Part shown: positions 30,270 to 37,955 of the stretch, piece by piece | Position numbering within the stretch: position 1 is the stretch's first letter | How the letters are laid out: each line of letters starts with the position of its first letter | NCBI GenBank assembly: GCA_001871115.1 | Contig: MNUR01000097.1 | Span: forward strand, 1-37,955 | Direction of reading: 5' to 3' | DNA: 37,955 nt | Source of the DNA: Elusimicrobia bacterium CG1_02_56_21 | GTDB taxonomy: Bacteria; Elusimicrobiota; Elusimicrobia; Elusimicrobiales; UBA9959 | Translations under genes and position numbers: made by a program | The notes under the pieces: model-generated | Databases searched by the model: none | Told to the model about the DNA's origin: nothing | The model's input: only the letters and a program-made list of their open reading frames with translations

Positions 30270-30497
30270 GAGCCTGTCCGACATAAGCAATTTCGGCTGC
30301 AATTGCCGCTTTTAGCCTGCGTTTTTGCGCCGCTCAACTTACACCTCCGTCGAGGTTGCTCGTTTCGTGCCGCTTCGGCTCGGTACAAAATCGTCAATTT
30401 CGCTATGAAAGCCTTATGTCGGACAGGCTCCTGGCAAGAGAAGAACTTAAAAACCTGTACCCCTTAATGGATGATCCTCCAGTCTGCCGATCCTCTT
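30238..30497. repeat. Purine/pyrimidine repeat pair interrupted by a MITE-like insert
   Basis: A purine-rich arm (GAGAATTGGAGGATTGGAGG, from about 30238) and a pyrimidine-rich arm (GATCCTCCAGTCTGCCGATC, 30474-30493) bracket the 165 bp element. The outer arms resemble the spacers before xthA and the SAM hydroxide adenosyltransferase. The pyrimidine arm runs into ATG 30498. Confidence 0.5.
30268..30432. mobile_element. 165 bp element with perfect 20 bp terminal inverted repeats (MITE-like)
   Basis: AGGAGCCTGTCCGACATAAG (30268-30287) and its exact reverse complement (30413-30432) bound a 125 bp interior with no ORF. No target-site duplication is obvious at the edges. The size, ends and lack of coding fit a MITE moved by a transposase elsewhere. 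It sits inside an older purine/pyrimidine repeat pair. Confidence 0.75.
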
Positions 30498-31193
30498 ATG
30501 AAAACCCTTAAACCCCTTGCGGGCATAGCCCTCGCGCCGGCCGCTCTCGCCGCCGCGTGGGCCACTGCGGCTACGCTTGCGCCGGCCATGGGCAGGTTCA
30601 GCGTCACCTTCCCCCTGCTCTGCGGAGCCCTGGCCTGCCTGCTTTTTCACTGGGGCGGCAGGGGGAAGCGTCTGTACGTGACCGCACACGAGTTAACCCA
30701 CGCGCTGGCGGCTATGTTCAGCGGAGTAAGGGTCAGAAAGATTTCCGTAAAGAAAAACAGCGGCTATGTGCTTCTCGATTCAACCAATGCATTCATCTCG
30801 CTGGCCCCTTACGTCATCCCGCTTTATACGCTTGCCGTGGCCGCCGGGTATTGGCTGGCCGGCCGTTTCTGGAACGCCGCCCCCTTCAGGCCCTGGTTCC
30901 TTGCCGCGGCCGGTTTTACCCTGGCTTTCCACCTGCTGCATACCGCGGACATCCTTGCCGGCCCGGTACAGAGCGACCTGAAGAAGGCCGGGGGGCCGGT
31001 TTTTTCTATCCCCTTACTGCTTCTGCTCAACTGCCTGGGCCTGGCCGCCGCACTTAAGCTGCTCTTCCCCGACCTGCTTAACGCCCGGGCCTATATTACA
31101 AGCGTGCTGGAGGCGCAGTCCGGGGCTTACCGGGGGATTTTTGCAGCCGCCTCTTACCTCTTCAATACTGCTAAAATATCTATTACTTCATGA
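30498..31193 (+). CDS. M50-like membrane metallopeptidase
   Basis: 231 residues from ATG 30498; a start at 30471 would lie in the repeat. Zinc motif H64-E65-L-T-H68 (VTAHELTHALAA) lies next to a transmembrane helix, as in site-2-protease-like M50 peptidases. Four to six hydrophobic segments follow. A possible third ligand is Asp160 in QSDLKK. It may cut or process membrane proteins, but a non-proteolytic role is possible as the usual NPDG motif is not clear. Its end overlaps the AsmA-like gene by 4 nt (ATGA). Confidence 0.65.
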   Translation: MKTLKPLAGIALAPAALAAAWATAATLAPAMGRFSVTFPLLCGALACLLFHWGGRGKRLYVTAHELTHALAAMFSGVRVRKISVKKNSGYVLLDSTNAFISLAPYVIPLYTLAVAAGYWLAGRFWNAAPFRPWFLAAAGFTLAFHLLHTADILAGPVQSDLKKAGGPVFSIPLLLLLNCLGLAAALKLLFPDLLNARAYITSVLEAQSGAYRGIFAAASYLFNTAKISITS

Positions 31194-33373
31194 AGTTGCT
31201 TAAAAAGATAATGCTAAGGGTCATCTTCCTGCCGCTGATACTGGCTGCCGGGATAGCCGCAACAGGCCTTTTCACCCTCAGGATGATGTTTAAGCCCGCG
31301 GACCTGGAATCAATTGTCACAAATCAGTTCCAGGAAATACTTCAGCGGCCCGTCCATATAGAGTGGGCCCGGATCTCAGCCACCGGCGAGATAAAAATAA
31401 AAGGCCTGCGGGTAACCGAGCCCGGGCCTGAAGCCGTTGATTTCCTGAAGGCGGAATACATCTACGCCACCTACCGCATCATGCCCTTGCTCAGACGCAG
31501 GATAGAGATAGACAGCGTGCTGCTGATCTCGCCCCGGATAACGCTCCTCAAGCGCGCTGACAAGACCTGGAACGTGGGAGACATTTTATCCGCCTACCGC
31601 AGCAGCCCGGGTAAAAGCAAAGTCAACCGGATTGCGAAAGCTGAAATCAGGGACGGAGAAATAGCTGTCAGGTACATTGAATCCGGAGCGACCTATGCCT
31701 TCAGCAATTTCAGCCTCAACCTCACCGATTTCAAGCCCGACTCCGACACCCCCTTTTACGCCTCTGTATTCTTCAAAAGCAACGCTTTCAGGCGCCCTGT
31801 AGACGGCAGGCTTTACACCGAGGGCACCGTCAACTTTGCAGGGTTCAGTTGGGACAAGTCCGCTATAAAGAACCTGCGCGCCGACCTCACCCTGCTGGAT
31901 AAAACAGCGCGCTTTACCGGAAAGATAAATAATTTGCGCCGCCCCGAGATAAAGCTCAAGGCGGAAACGCCCTCTTTCAAGAGCGGCGAAATGGCTTATA
32001 TTTTCAGTTCTCCCGTAGCTTTTACAGCTCCCCGCTCTTCCTGGGATATCAGCGCAGTTTTCACATCGTCCCGGACGGCGGAAACCCGGCTGGTCACCGC
32101 TCCCACAAATATCAAGGCGGAAGGAATTTTTGATTTCTCCAAACCCGTCCTTTCCTACTCCTTCACCATTTCCGCCCCCCCGTTCAGCCTGGAGAGGCTC
32201 AGGAGACCGGCGACAGCGCTGCCCGTAGAAAAACCTTCCGGGCAAGCCCAGCTCCGCCTTAAGCTGGTATCAAAGAACGGAAAACCGTCGGTGACCAGGA
32301 TCTTCGTAAACACCATGGGCGCGGGTTTTAAATACCGCGGGCTGACCGCCTCAAAGCTGAACCTGGCGGCCCTGCTCTCAGAGAACCTGACCAATGCGAA
32401 CGCTGCCGCATCCAGCGGCAAGCTGGTCCTTGGCGGAGGCACTCTCAGCGGCCTGAAACTTAAGACGGAAGTCTCAAAAGACAATCTGATGTTCAATTAT
32501 TCCGGCAAATTCAACGGCGGACCGGCAAAGGGCCTGGCGACCATACGGCGCCCTTTCACGGCCCGGAGGACCGTGACCTTCACCGGTTATTCCGAAAACC
32601 TGCTTTTTTCGGAAGTCAAAAACCTCACCCTGGACATAAAGAAGCTGCGGGGCCCGCGGGTGGGGATGAAGGAGGTGGATTCCGAATTGGCCTGGCTCAA
32701 GACCCTGAAAAACTCAATTCCCATCGGGTACTCGTCCTTCAAGCTTCTGTATAAAGCCGACCACTTCAAGCATGAATACATGGAAGCCGCCGACTTTTAC
32801 GCGTCCGCTTCCCTTAAGAACATAACCGGCGATATTTCCAATATACAAGGCGACTTCTCGGTAAAATCGGGGAGCGGGACCTTCTATGACGTGCAGAAAA
32901 CATCGGAGCAGGACCGGATCTACAATATATTCTCCATGCCGCTGCGGTTCATCCACCAGATGAACCGGAGGGGAGCGCTGAAATTCGGCTACAAGGTAAA
33001 CGACGTTTCATTTAATTCCATCGGCGGGGATTATTCCATGAACGAGGGAAAGGTGGAGATCAAGAATTTCTACATGGACGGAAAGGAGTTTTCCGCCTAC
33101 GCTTCCGGCCAGCTGGACTTTTCTGACGAAACGATGAACGTAAAAATTTATACAATATCAGGTAAGTACTATTCCATGGGGAGCCTGCCGGAGGCGCTCA
33201 CGGACGCAAGCGGCAAGCCGGCGCTGGCTTTTATCATAGAAGGCAAAATGACAAAGCCGGATTTCAAGATGATAAACCCTACGGTGAGCGGCCAGGTCAT
33301 CAAAGAAGCCGCCGGGAAGGGCGTAGACATAGATTTCGCCAGAATAAACAGGTTTTCAGGAGGAAATAAATAA
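31190..33373 (+). CDS. AsmA-family protein (outer-membrane lipid transport/assembly)
   Basis: 727 residues. One N-terminal signal-anchor (VIFLPLILAAGIAATGLFTL) precedes a long beta-rich periplasmic part. AsmA features are the early IEWARISATGEIKIKGLRV segment and the C-terminal block GGDYSMNEGKVEIKNFYMDG, like AsmA_2/DUF3971 repeats. Members such as AsmA, TamB and YhdP bridge inner and outer membranes and are implicated in phospholipid movement. It overlaps the M50-like gene at the start and pyrE at the end (TAATG), so the three are likely one transcript. Confidence 0.8.
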   Translation: MKLLKKIMLRVIFLPLILAAGIAATGLFTLRMMFKPADLESIVTNQFQEILQRPVHIEWARISATGEIKIKGLRVTEPGPEAVDFLKAEYIYATYRIMPLLRRRIEIDSVLLISPRITLLKRADKTWNVGDILSAYRSSPGKSKVNRIAKAEIRDGEIAVRYIESGATYAFSNFSLNLTDFKPDSDTPFYASVFFKSNAFRRPVDGRLYTEGTVNFAGFSWDKSAIKNLRADLTLLDKTARFTGKINNLRRPEIKLKAETPSFKSGEMAYIFSSPVAFTAPRSSWDISAVFTSSRTAETRLVTAPTNIKAEGIFDFSKPVLSYSFTISAPPFSLERLRRPATALPVEKPSGQAQLRLKLVSKNGKPSVTRIFVNTMGAGFKYRGLTASKLNLAALLSENLTNANAAASSGKLVLGGGTLSGLKLKTEVSKDNLMFNYSGKFNGGPAKGLATIRRPFTARRTVTFTGYSENLLFSEVKNLTLDIKKLRGPRVGMKEVDSELAWLKTLKNSIPIGYSSFKLLYKADHFKHEYMEAADFYASASLKNITGDISNIQGDFSVKSGSGTFYDVQKTSEQDRIYNIFSMPLRFIHQMNRRGALKFGYKVNDVSFNSIGGDYSMNEGKVEIKNFYMDGKEFSAYASGQLDFSDETMNVKIYTISGKYYSMGSLPEALTDASGKPALAFIIEGKMTKPDFKMINPTVSGQVIKEAAGKGVDIDFARINRFSGGNK

Positions 33374-33963
33374 TGTCCAAACTAGGAAAATTTGACGTGG
33401 TGGGGCTGCTGCAGGAACACGGGGCCATATTGAACGGCCACTTCCAGATCCCGTCCGGCTTCCATACCCAGACCTATATCCAGCCCTCCCTGGTGCTGCA
33501 GTACCCGCACCTTGCGCAGAAGGTGGCCAAAGAAATGGCGGCCAAGTTCCCCATGGAAATAAACGTGGTCATTTCCCCTTCAGTCGGCTCGATGGCCATC
33601 GGCCAGGAAGTAGCGCGCGTAAAGAAAGCCCGCTCTATCTTCACCGAGAAAATAAACGGCGTGATGGTGCTTAAGCGCGATTTCAAGATCTCAGAGGGCG
33701 AGCGCGTTTTGGTAGTAGACGACGTCCTGAACACAGGCCGCCTCTGCAGCGAAGCGATAAACCTGGCCCGGGGCTACGGAGCGAAGGTTATCGGCGTGGC
33801 GGCGATAGTTGACCGCTCCACCGGGGACCTTACCCTGAACGTGCCCGTACGCGGGCTTATCTCCTACCCGCTCCAGCTTTTCCCCCCGGACAACTGCCCG
33901 CTCTGCAGGCAGAAGCTCCCGCTTACAATTCCCGGCTCGACCGGCCACCACCACGGAGAATAG
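33373..33963 (+). CDS. pyrE: Orotate phosphoribosyltransferase
   Basis: 196 residues. The PRPP-binding loop is RVLVVDDVLNTGR with Asp116 and Asp117, and the N-terminus has the family pattern GAILNGHFQIPSGFH. A CPLC pair near the end is usual in this subgroup. It makes OMP from orotate and PRPP in pyrimidine synthesis. No other pyr gene is in the window. Its start overlaps the AsmA-like stop, so expression is coupled to an envelope gene. Confidence 0.92.
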   Translation: MSKLGKFDVVGLLQEHGAILNGHFQIPSGFHTQTYIQPSLVLQYPHLAQKVAKEMAAKFPMEINVVISPSVGSMAIGQEVARVKKARSIFTEKINGVMVLKRDFKISEGERVLVVDDVLNTGRLCSEAINLARGYGAKVIGVAAIVDRSTGDLTLNVPVRGLISYPLQLFPPDNCPLCRQKLPLTIPGSTGHHHGE

Positions 33964-33965
33964 AA

Positions 33966-34036
33966 GACCGGAAGACTGGAGAAGTTGAGCGGAGACTAAA
34001 AGACCCCGCTCTTGCCGATCCACCAGTCCTCCAACT
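33966..34036. repeat. Purine/pyrimidine inverted repeat before the SAM hydroxide adenosyltransferase gene
   Basis: GAAGACTGGAGAAG near 33971 is answered imperfectly by CACCAGTCCTCCAAC near 34021, which runs into ATG 34037. GAGCGG and CCGCTC pair inside. No Shine-Dalgarno is present. Confidence 0.5.
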
Positions 34037-34822
34037 ATGAAAACCAAGTGCATAGCGCTACTATCGGACTTCGGCACCCATGATCCTTTCGTGGGCGCGA
34101 TGAAGGGCGTGCTCCTTACAAAGGCGCCCGGGCTGTCCATCATAGACATAACCCACCAGATTCCGCCGCAGGACATACAGACCGCGGCTTTCTACCTGAT
34201 GGCTGCGATGCCCTATATGCCTAAGCACACCCTTTTCATGAACGTGGTGGACCCTACGGTAGGAACGGGCCGCGGAATAGTCTGGGCCCGTACCGAAAAC
34301 TACCAGTTCATCTCGCCTGACAACGGACTGATAAGCTGGGTTGAGCAGAAAGAGAAGATAAAAGAAGCGCGCTTTATAAACAACTCCTCCCTCTTTATGG
34401 ACAATATCAGCCCCACTTTCCACGGCCGCGATATAATGGCCCCGGTGGCGGCCGCTATAGCGAAGGGGCTGCCTGAAAAAAAGATAGGGCCGGTATTTAC
34501 CGGGTACCGGCGCTTTCCTTTCCCCCTTCCGACAAAGGCCGGGAACCGGGTAACCGGGCAGGTTATAGCCATAGACCATTTCGGCAACGCCATTACCAAC
34601 ATAAAACGCGACTACTTGAGCGCCAGAGCTGTATTCAGCATCGCCGACCATATGCTTAAAGACCTCAAGCTTACATACGCCTCGGTCCAGGAAGGAGAAG
34701 CCCTGGCCCTCATAGGGTCCTTCGGCTTCCTTGAATTCTCTGTCCGCAACGGCAGTTTCTCCAAGTCTTTCGGTATAAAGATAGGAGCACCTGTCGAAGC
34801 GATAATCTCGCTCGATAAATAA
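34037..34822 (+). CDS. SAM hydroxide adenosyltransferase (DUF62 family)
   Basis: 261 residues. The family blocks are present: ALLSDFGTHDPFVGAMKG, VVDPTVGTGR, FISPDNGL, TFHGRDIMAPVAA and IDHFGNAITNI. Members hydrolyse S-adenosylmethionine to adenosine and methionine and are relatives of fluorinase/chlorinase. Fluorinase-specific residues were not sought in detail, and halogenation is not indicated. The start codon directly follows a pyrimidine-rich repeat with no Shine-Dalgarno. The RlmI-type gene follows after 162 bp. Confidence 0.88.
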   Translation: MKTKCIALLSDFGTHDPFVGAMKGVLLTKAPGLSIIDITHQIPPQDIQTAAFYLMAAMPYMPKHTLFMNVVDPTVGTGRGIVWARTENYQFISPDNGLISWVEQKEKIKEARFINNSSLFMDNISPTFHGRDIMAPVAAAIAKGLPEKKIGPVFTGYRRFPFPLPTKAGNRVTGQVIAIDHFGNAITNIKRDYLSARAVFSIADHMLKDLKLTYASVQEGEALALIGSFGFLEFSVRNGSFSKSFGIKIGAPVEAIISLDK

Positions 34823-34823
34823 G

Positions 34824-34855
34824 GCAATCCTAACCCGCAACCGACTCCGGATTGC
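34824..34855 (+). other. Hairpin in the 162 bp spacer before the RlmI-type gene
   Basis: GCAATCC (34824-34830) pairs with GGATTGC (34849-34855). There is no T tract, so it is not a clear terminator. The rest of the spacer shows nothing distinct apart from an AAGGAAG Shine-Dalgarno before ATG 34985. Confidence 0.4.
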
Positions 34856-34984
34856 GAAGCCACCCGGGCAAGAAGTCATTGCCGCCCCGGACCGGCCATA
34901 TTTTACCCGGCGGCTTAAGCCCCGGCACGGACAAATCAGTAAAGCAGATAGAAACCACAACCGCAGCCGTAAGGAAGATTTAAA

Positions 34985-36178
34985 ATGCACTCTACAATAA
35001 AAAACCTCAAGCTCCGGCCAGGCGCTGAGAAGCGCAGGGCCCACGGACACCTCTGGGTTTTCTCCAATGAACTGGAGCTGGTGGATACCGCCATCCCCCC
35101 CGGAACTATCTGCGGACTGCTCTACCCGGGCGGCAAGCCGGCCGGGATAGGCTTCTTCAATCCTAAGAGCCTTATAGCCATGCGCCTGCTGGTCCACAAT
35201 ACGCTGGACCTACCCAAAGATTTCATCAAGGAGCGCCTCGCGGCCGCTTTTGAATACCGCGGAACGCTGGGCATAGACCGGTCCTGCAGGGTCTGCTTCG
35301 GGGAATCAGACGGCCTGCCCGGCCTCGTAGTGGACCGCTACGGGGACGCCGTGGTGGTAGAAATACTTTCGGCAGGAATGGAACTCCTGAAGGAAGAGAT
35401 CACGGCGGCCCTGACCGACCTGCTGCGGCCCCGCGGCATCCTCTACAAGAATACGCACCAGTTCCGCCAACTGGAAGGCCTGAAATCCTACGAGGAAACC
35501 GCCTTCGGGGTTATGCCTGAAAAAGCGAAGATAACGGAGAACGGCCTGGATTACTGGGTTCCCATGGCCGACAACCAGAAAACCGGCTGGTATTTTGACC
35601 AGCGGGAGAATCGGGCCGCGCTCGCTCCGTTCTTTAAGGGACGCAAGGTCCTGGACCTGCACACCTACCTCGGGGCTTTCGCCATAACGGCGGCCAAATC
35701 CGGGGCGGCGTCCGTCTGGGGCGTAGATTCTTCGGAGAAAGCCATAGAAATGGCGACAGAGAACGCGGAGCTCAACAAGGTCGGGGATAAAATAGTTTTC
35801 AGGAAAGAAAAAGCGGAGCGCCTCCTGGAAGCCATGGAAGCCGGCCAGCTGCCGGAATCACCCGACTTCATACTGCTGGACCCGCCCAATATTGTCCGCA
35901 ATAAAAAACATCTGCCCCAGGCGCTTAAGATGGTTGCGCGGATGGCGGGGACGGCGATAAAGGTACTGCCCCGGGGCGGCTACCTGGCGGTCTCCACCTG
36001 TTCGCACCATATCTCAAGAGGGATGTTCATGGAAACACTGGCCGGAGCGGCCGCCAAGGCGGGAAAAAAGGCCGTGCTGGTTGAACTGCGCGGCCAGGCC
36101 AAAGACCACCCGGTACTGCTGAGCATGCCTGAAACCGAATACCTTCACTTCGCACTGCTCCGGATAGTGCAGGGATAA
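34985..36178 (+). CDS. rlmI: RlmI/RlmK-type 23S rRNA cytosine-C5 methyltransferase
   Basis: 397 residues, normal for COG1092. An N-terminal PUA domain (about 1-80; RRAHGHLWVFSNEL) leads to an EEHEE-like linker and a Rossmann methyltransferase domain with SAM motif VLDLHTYLGAFAITAAKSGA, the acidic loop VWGVDSSEKAIEMA, the catalytic LDPPN and the late motif LAVSTCSHHIS, which contains the nucleophilic cysteine. It would methylate C1962 of 23S rRNA or an equivalent. The terminator at 36183 closes the unit. Confidence 0.85.
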   Translation: MHSTIKNLKLRPGAEKRRAHGHLWVFSNELELVDTAIPPGTICGLLYPGGKPAGIGFFNPKSLIAMRLLVHNTLDLPKDFIKERLAAAFEYRGTLGIDRSCRVCFGESDGLPGLVVDRYGDAVVVEILSAGMELLKEEITAALTDLLRPRGILYKNTHQFRQLEGLKSYEETAFGVMPEKAKITENGLDYWVPMADNQKTGWYFDQRENRAALAPFFKGRKVLDLHTYLGAFAITAAKSGAASVWGVDSSEKAIEMATENAELNKVGDKIVFRKEKAERLLEAMEAGQLPESPDFILLDPPNIVRNKKHLPQALKMVARMAGTAIKVLPRGGYLAVSTCSHHISRGMFMETLAGAAAKAGKKAVLVELRGQAKDHPVLLSMPETEYLHFALLRIVQG

Positions 36179-36182
36179 ATGC

Positions 36183-36212
36183 AAAAACAGGGCCCCCGGG
36201 CCCTGTTTTTTC
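36183..36212 (+). terminator. Strong rho-independent terminator
   Basis: AAAAACAGGGCCC and GGGCCCTGTTTTT form a 13 bp perfect stem with a 2-nt loop, then more T. It ends the plus-strand unit and, being symmetrical, may also stop the convergent response-regulator gene. Confidence 0.9.
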
Positions 36213-36228
36213 GCGTCCCGGACCGCCG

Positions 36229-36597
36229 TTAAATAATACTCTTCAGGACCTTAAGTATTTCAGCCTTGCTGGACGGCTTTGTAATATAGGTTTTTGCCCC
36301 GTAAGTTATGGCCTGCTGAATTTCGTTTATGCTCCCCTCCACGGTAAGCATTACTACCGGCACCGAGCGCGTCACATCATCCGACTTGATTTCCTTGCAG
36401 GCGGTCAGCCCGTCCATCTTGGGCATATGGATATCCAGCATCACAAGGGCGGGAAGTTCTTTGCGGGCCAGCTCCACGGCCTCCAGGCCGTTCTCGGCCT
36501 TTATTACGGCAAAACCCTCTTCCTCAAGCATAGAGCTGAGGGTTTCCAGCATCTCCAGATCGTCGTCGGCTATCAGTATCTTATTGTGGAGGGGCAT
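36229..36597 (-). CDS. Single-domain response regulator (CheY-like)
   Basis: 122 residues from ATG 36597; GTG 36603 would add two. A receiver domain only: acidic pair in ILIADDDLEM, phospho-acceptor in VMLDIHMPKMDG, and Lys in YITKPSSK. CCAGG lies 6 nt before ATG 36597. It has no output domain and no adjacent kinase; the hybrid kinase at 3691 is far away. It is convergent with the RlmI-type gene. Confidence 0.88.
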   Translation of the reverse strand: MPLHNKILIADDDLEMLETLSSMLEEEGFAVIKAENGLEAVELARKELPALVMLDIHMPKMDGLTACKEIKSDDVTRSVPVVMLTVEGSINEIQQAITYGAKTYITKPSSKAEILKVLKSII

Positions 36598-36686
36598 AGG
36601 CACCTGGATAACTTCAAATTAAAGGATAAAGGCAGAAGAAACGGACTCCCGTATCTCCCGCCTTAACGCTGATTCTTAAAAGAATT

Positions 36687-36758
36687 TGCCGCGGGCTGGG
36701 ATCGAACCAGCGACACCCGGTTTTTCAGACCGGTGCTCTACCACTGAGCTACCGCGGC
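36687..36758 (-). tRNA. tRNA-Phe (GAA anticodon)
   Basis: Minus strand: acceptor GCCGCGG (36758-36752) with CCGCGGC (36694-36688), discriminator A at 36687. Anticodon arm CCGGT-CTGAAAA-ACCGG gives GAA; T arm is GCTGG-TTCGATC-CCAGC. CCA is not encoded. It lies 66 bp from the IS left end. Confidence 0.95.
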
Positions 36759-36824
36759 AAAAGGTGGTAAGTACTGCCTTTCAATAATAGCATTTTTTGA
36801 AAACGCTGTTAACCTTAAGAATTA

Positions 36825-36881
36825 TCCAATGCAGAATGAGCATGAAATTTCGCGTGTTTCCAATGCAAAATGAGCATGAAA
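36825..36881. repeat. IS left-end terminal repeats (two 23 bp direct copies)
   Basis: TCCAATGCAGAATGAGCATG followed by AAA (36825-36847) recurs with one mismatch at 36859-36881, spaced 34 bp start to start. Paired end repeats like this are typical transposase-binding sites, as in IS21-type elements. They match inverted sequence at 220-231. Confidence 0.75.
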
Positions 36882-36929
36882 CCTGTTTTGCCCTGAAAAC
36901 CGGGGCTATTCCGTCCATAATCTGTAGCT

Positions 36930-37955
36930 ATGATGATGGAAATGGACGATTCAAACATAGCGGCTATAGGGCAGATAGAGCGCCTGCTGTCGGCCTCGCG
37001 CGGCCTCAGGCTTAAAAGCGCCTCGCGCACCGAAAAGCACAACTGGCTCGACAGCGTACTGCGCCGGTTTAAGTTCCACGGTCTTGGCCGCAAACAGAAA
37101 GGATTGCTGCGACGTTATATGCAACAGATCACCGGCGTTTCCGCCGCACAACTTACGCGTCTTATAAAGCAACACCTGCTCACCGGCAAGCTGTCGCCGG
37201 CCGCCGCAGGCAGGCGCAGCCGCTTTCCGGTCACCTATACCCGCCAGGACATGGAACTGCTGGCCGAAACGGACAACCTCCACGGCCGGCTGTCCGGCCC
37301 CGCCGCCAGGCATATCTTTGAGGACGAACTGAAGGCCGGTGACGCCAGGTATCAGCGTCTTAGCGGGATATCCCCTTCGCACATCTACAATCTTCGCGAG
37401 AAAGCGGCCTATAAGGCCAAGGCGCTGATAGTGTAGCGGGCAAAGTCCGTGCAGACCTCCATAGGCGTACGCAGAAAACCCGACCCTGAAGGCAAGCCCG
37501 GGCAGCTGCGTGTGGACACCGTCCACCAGGGCGACCTCGAAGGGGTGAAGGGTGTTTATCACATCAACCTGGTAGACGAGGTGACGCAATGGGAAGTGCT
37601 TGTATGCGTCCCGGAGATCAACGAGATCATGATGGAAGGCGCCGTCGGGCACGCGCTGACGGGTTTTCCGTTCGTCCTGCGCGGGTTTCATTCAGATAAC
37701 GGTGGGGAATTCCTCAACGAGAAAGTATCTGAACTGCTTAACAACGCCATAATCAGGCAGACCAAATCCCGTTCAGGCCGCACCAACGACAACGCGCTGA
37801 TAGAGGGCAAGAACGGCAGCGTGGTGCGCAAACTGATGGGGCACTGGCATATTGAACGGGGCCACGCGGCGGATATAGACGACTTTTACACCGGCTGGTA
37901 TAACACCTATCTGAACTACCACCGGCCCTGCGGCTTCGCGGACATCACTGTGGAC
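36930..37955 (+). pseudogene. DDE transposase interrupted by an in-frame TAG (partial at the window end)
   Basis: From ATG 36930, 168 residues (including SPSHIYNLREKAAYKAKAL) end at TAG 37434-37436. The same frame continues without another stop to the window edge and encodes an rve integrase core: first Asp in LRVDTVHQGDL, second Asp in FHSDNGGEF, Glu in ALIEGKNGSVVRK, then GHWHIERGHAADIDDF and NYHRPCGFADIT. The 5' part would be the helix-turn-helix/DNA-binding region. TAG is used as an ordinary stop by other genes here (nth, lplA), so recoding is unlikely and the copy is probably inactive. The gene continues past 37955. Confidence 0.8.

Noticed and set aside
37434..37436. Recoded TAG in the transposase
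   Set aside because: Other genes in the window end in TAG and there is no sign of a recoding element, so a nonsense mutation is simpler.
1..37955. CRISPR array
   Set aside because: No regularly spaced repeat series of 20-40 bp was seen.

Overview
The window looks like chromosomal DNA of a GC-rich Gram-negative bacterium. An outer membrane is implied by an AsmA-like protein, a beta-barrel protein fused to LysM, and periplasmic amidase and NlpC/P60 enzymes. The protein style resembles deep-branching lineages such as Elusimicrobiota, but that placement is a guess from memory. Most genes are ordinary housekeeping or envelope genes. The unusual material lies mainly between genes: inverted repeats, a MITE-like insert, a large palindrome, and IS copies at both window edges.

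Layout. 1-240: the 3' end of a transposase gene plus an IS-end-like sequence. 240-3665: structured DNA, a small XRE-type HTH gene, an FG-GAP-like exported protein, tRNA-Gln, a CNNM/CBS membrane protein and tRNA-Pro. 3690-6621 (minus): a GT2 glycosyltransferase, a PAP2 phosphatase, an orphan reading-frame fragment, and a receiver-histidine kinase. 6745-11063 (plus): a C39 + NlpC/P60 hydrolase, a peptide-binding protein and endonuclease III. 11058-13684 (minus): amidase then GAF-PAS sensor. 13779-16580 (plus): barrel-coil-LysM, a pseudo-receiver/TM/propeller protein and a small PilZ-like protein. 16586-17584 (minus): lipase-like hydrolase. 17826-20162 (plus): a short leader ORF, lpdA and xthA. 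20268-23307 (minus): three genes (TM protein, Gre-like factor, DUF2339 membrane protein).

23488-29669 (plus) is the metabolic core. It holds gcvT, gcvH, gcvPA and gcvPB, then a lipoate ligase, a stand-alone Lrp/AsnC ligand-binding domain and a single-domain response regulator. With lpdA nearby, all glycine cleavage proteins and a lipoylation enzyme are in one window. 29787-36178 (plus) carries a small TM protein, an HELTH metallopeptidase, an AsmA-like protein, pyrE, a SAM hydroxide adenosyltransferase and an RlmI-type methyltransferase. Then come a minus-strand response regulator, tRNA-Phe and the start of an IS whose transposase is broken by an in-frame TAG.

Main points for a second look: (1) a ~260-280 bp imperfect palindrome between gcvPB and lplA whose arms look like inverted copies of one hairpin-rich unit; (2) a 165 bp element with perfect 20 bp terminal inverted repeats; (3) purine-rich/pyrimidine-rich inverted repeats ending right before start codons; (4) three predicted promoters whose -10 box ends exactly 6 nt before an ATG, suggesting leaderless transcripts; (5) two unusual domain fusions at 13779-16282. 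I did not find a clear new defence or catalytic system.
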